Shown here in pieces: positions 62,401-64,000 of a DNA stretch of 64,000 bases. Made by a program: the position numbers and the translations under genes. The notes below the pieces were generated by a model. The model made no database searches and had not been told where the DNA came from. It worked only from the letters and a program-made list of their open reading frames with translations. Positions within the stretch are counted from its first letter, which is position 1. The number at the start of each line of letters is the position of its first letter. Origin of the DNA: Acanthaster planci (Eukaryota > Echinodermata > Asteroidea > Valvatida > Acanthasteridae); contig NW_019091362.1 in assembly GCF_001949145.1 (NCBI RefSeq), positions 8,889,472-8,953,471 on the forward strand. The letters run 5' to 3'.

Positions 62401-63559
62401 TTCTAGTAATTTAATGTATAGCTCTGTGGTTTGGCCACACTTTGATGATATCAGCAAATTCTCATGAACATCAGCATAATGTCAAGGTGTTGTTTTAGTT
62501 AGTTTCCTAGTACAAATAAACCACTGGCCTTCCTTGATACAAGACATTGCTCCTTGGTCCGGGGCACTCATCTTGTTTGAGCTGGTCTTTGACAGGAGCA
62601 TGACTTAAATTGAGTTTGGACCAAGTTACGTGGTGAGACCTTCCTCTGCAAAGCAAAACTTAAGGTATAAAGTTAGTAAGGGCTTTGTTCAAATCAATTG
62701 GCTGGAGCGTGAAATTACACACAGGCCTATGGTAGTGGCTGCGGCTGCATTGCATAGAGTCATGTGTAATTTCGAGCCGCAGTCAAGTAATTCAGACATG
62801 GACTAACTCGGCTCGGCCGTCTGGGGATACTTTGTTGCAGGCCGATTGCAGCGGGCGCTGCTGTGTCGACCGGATTGGCCTGTATACTCATCTTCGCCCA
62901 GGAGATGGAAGATTTGGGCCCCACCGTCAGTCACCCCTCCCCCACCTTCCAGAGTTTTTTCACAGCTTTCGGCGCCATTCTCTTTGCTTTTGGCGGCCAC
63001 GCCATTTTTCCTACTGTTCAGCATGACATGAAGGACACCAGGAAGTTCCACTGGACTGTGCTTGTTGCTTACATCGGTTGGCAAGTTTTCTTTTTCTTTC
63101 AACAGGGCTTCCTGTAAAAAAACAAAGAAGTAAATCCAAGTGCATTGATGAAGTTTGTTGAAAGGCATTACTTCTGTCCTCTAGTGATTTGCAAGTTCAT
63201 ACTTTGAAGCAAATTTGACATCACAAACTGTTTGAATTGCAAAATTCACTTGAGTTCAGATGGGTTCAACTTCTGCAAATACATAGCACAACTATGTGAT
63301 CCGATCTCACAAATTCTGACAATCTGACTTCGATTTTGCTGAATTGTTGCAGTTGTGGTGGCTTACTATTTGCCTGTGTCTGTGGGTGGATACGTGGTCT
63401 ACGGAGCCCAAATTGAAGCCAATCTCCTCAAGTCGTTGACCCCCGGCACCGTCACAACTATCGTGATAGTAATGATTATGCTGCATCTCCTGATGGGAGT
63501 GGTCATTGTCATCAACCCCTTCTGCCAGGAAATAGAGGAATTTCTCAAGATCCCACTCA
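59348..63559 (+). CDS. Amino-acid permease, Aa_trans family (SLC32/36/38 group), 5' part
   Basis: Gene-level entry for six exons giving 1000 nt (333 codons plus one base), phases consistent throughout; the gene continues past the right edge. A 29-residue hydrophilic N-terminus is followed by the classic first helix with the family motif [15 protein letters not shown] (unwound TM1 substrate/ion site). Later helices include [38 protein letters not shown], a [20 protein letters not shown] loop very typical of Aa_trans proteins, and [14 protein letters not shown]. Such proteins are proton- or sodium-coupled amino-acid carriers of plasma, vesicular or lysosomal membranes with about 11 helices; roughly eight are covered here. 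The exact substrate cannot be told. It is not obviously VGAT (SLC32A1) or a standard SLC36. Confidence 0.88.
60206..60317 (+). CDS. Aa_trans permease exon 2 (TM1)
   Basis: Phase 0 in, phase 1 out. Reads [20 protein letters not shown] then [18 protein letters not shown]. The GGGILSLP core is the hallmark of TM1 in this family. Acceptor tgtgcctttcaaag, donor cag|gtctgc. Confidence 0.88.
61037..61205 (+). CDS. Aa_trans permease exon 3 (TM2)
   Basis: Completes G, then [20 protein letters not shown] and a loop with [14 protein letters not shown], the Y-P-x-x-G-x-x-A-x-G motif that follows TM2 in Aa_trans carriers. Acceptor tctccccccatag, donor cag|gtaaat; phase 1 in, 2 out. Confidence 0.9.
61865..62053 (+). 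CDS. Aa_trans permease exon 4 (TM3-TM4)
   Basis: Completes R, then [20 protein letters not shown] ... [20 protein letters not shown] ... [10 protein letters not shown]. Two hydrophobic helices. Acceptor gatcattcacgcag, donor gtgagt; phase 2 in and out. Confidence 0.9.
62054..62840. other. Intron between permease exons 4 and 5
   Basis: About 0.8 kb; the other permease introns (59435-60205, 60318-61036, 61206-61864, 63077-63352) are similar in size. No repeats or exons recognised in any of them. Confidence 0.6.
62841..63076 (+). CDS. Aa_trans permease exon 5 (TM5 and conserved loop)
   Basis: Completes W, then [20 protein letters not shown], a loop, [20 protein letters not shown] and [20 protein letters not shown]. 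The FGGHAIFPT-x-Q-x-D-M segment is strongly conserved in the family. Acceptor tttgttgcag. Donor acatcg|gttggc (phase 1) is chosen because it joins exon 6 without an indel relative to family spacing; gcaa|gttttc eight bases on would be phase 0 and does not fit. Confidence 0.85.
63353..63559 (+). CDS. Aa_trans permease exon 6
   Basis: Completes V, then [20 protein letters not shown], a hydrophilic loop and [20 protein letters not shown] ending [15 protein letters not shown]. The N-P-x-x-Q-x-x-E motif is the usual one before the late helices. Acceptor tgaattgttgcag, donor gtgagt, phase 1 out. The remaining exons lie outside the window. Confidence 0.88.
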
Positions 63560-63894
63560 GTGAGTTTTCCTTGTTTTTCATGGGGGGATAACTTGGAGGC
63601 AGGACGGCTGCTCCCTGGAGAAAACAAAAATTAGTCATGGATACGCAACCAGCGCACAAAGCTGTGCAAGCATGCTGCATGTTGGCCCAATCGAATGAAT
63701 ATCATTGAATTGAAGATGAATTGTCAGTTTACAAATAAATTATGCAAGTAAAAAATATGAGCTGTTTTATGTTGGGCTATTAAACACATAAGAGAAGTTA
63801 ACTGTCTCGGCTTAATGTGCACATGGACAGATCTGGACTTTTTAGACGTGGGAGGAGGGGAGATCAGAATTCACCACCCCATTGCCTAAGAATA

Positions 63895-64000
63895 CGGGCC
63901 ATTCACAATAGTGCCTCACCAAGAGTTTGCAATGCGTTGGAGAAATCATAACGTGCAAAATTTGTCGACCCTTTCCAAATGCACACTGGGTCGACAAATT
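63895..64000. mobile_element. Fold-back MITE, second copy, cut by window end
   Basis: Shares attcacaatagtg, ccaagagtttgcaatgcgtt and the inner tgtcgacc block with the element at 36416-36581. Only its left arm and centre (aatttgtcgacc ... gggtcgacaaatt) are inside the window. Confidence 0.7.

Noticed and set aside
1-64000. CRISPR arrays, bacterial operons, prophage or other prokaryotic systems
   Set aside because: Intron structure, low coding density and SINE/MITE content are those of animal nuclear DNA; no regularly spaced repeats were seen.

Overview
Organism and evidence. The window is animal nuclear DNA: two multi-exon protein genes with canonical GT-AG introns (plus one GC-AG), about 60% AT, intron-rich, and seeded with tRNA-derived SINEs and small fold-back (MITE-like) elements. 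The words ACATGTA/TACATGTA are very frequent. Together with the protein types this suggests a marine invertebrate, perhaps a deuterostome such as an echinoderm, hemichordate or amphioxus; the clade is inference only. A single N at 27239 shows it comes from an assembly scaffold.

Left two thirds, about 4.0-46.9 kb, minus strand. I assembled 21 coding exons whose splice phases all agree. They give 846 continuous codons from an ATG at 46858 down to 4041, with the 3' end beyond the recognised exons. The protein has a serine-rich N-terminus, a degenerate paired EF-hand-like module (residues ~134-214) laid out like that of KASH5/CCDC155, and then mostly coiled coil with a serine-rich break near residues 495-580. 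I call it a KASH5 / IRAG2 (LRMP)-type coiled-coil adaptor. Any transmembrane/KASH tail is not in the part I can read.

Middle, about 46.9-59.3 kb. No convincing coding exon. It holds a 21-bp-arm hairpin just upstream of the first coding exon, two adjacent MITE-like elements with different terminal inverted repeats, a ~243-bp MITE that also occurs at 30.6 kb, a repeat built on a 19-bp word, and a cluster of four CACGTG E-boxes at 54.65-55.09 kb that may be a promoter.

Right end, 59.3-63.6 kb, plus strand. Six exons encode the N-terminal 333 residues of an amino-acid permease of the Aa_trans family (SLC32/36/38 group); the gene runs off the right edge.

The two genes are divergent (head to head, about 12.4 kb apart) and no functional link between them is evident. 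Most of the rest is intron carrying SINEs and MITEs, including four members of two related-looking tRNA-headed families in the minus-strand gene.
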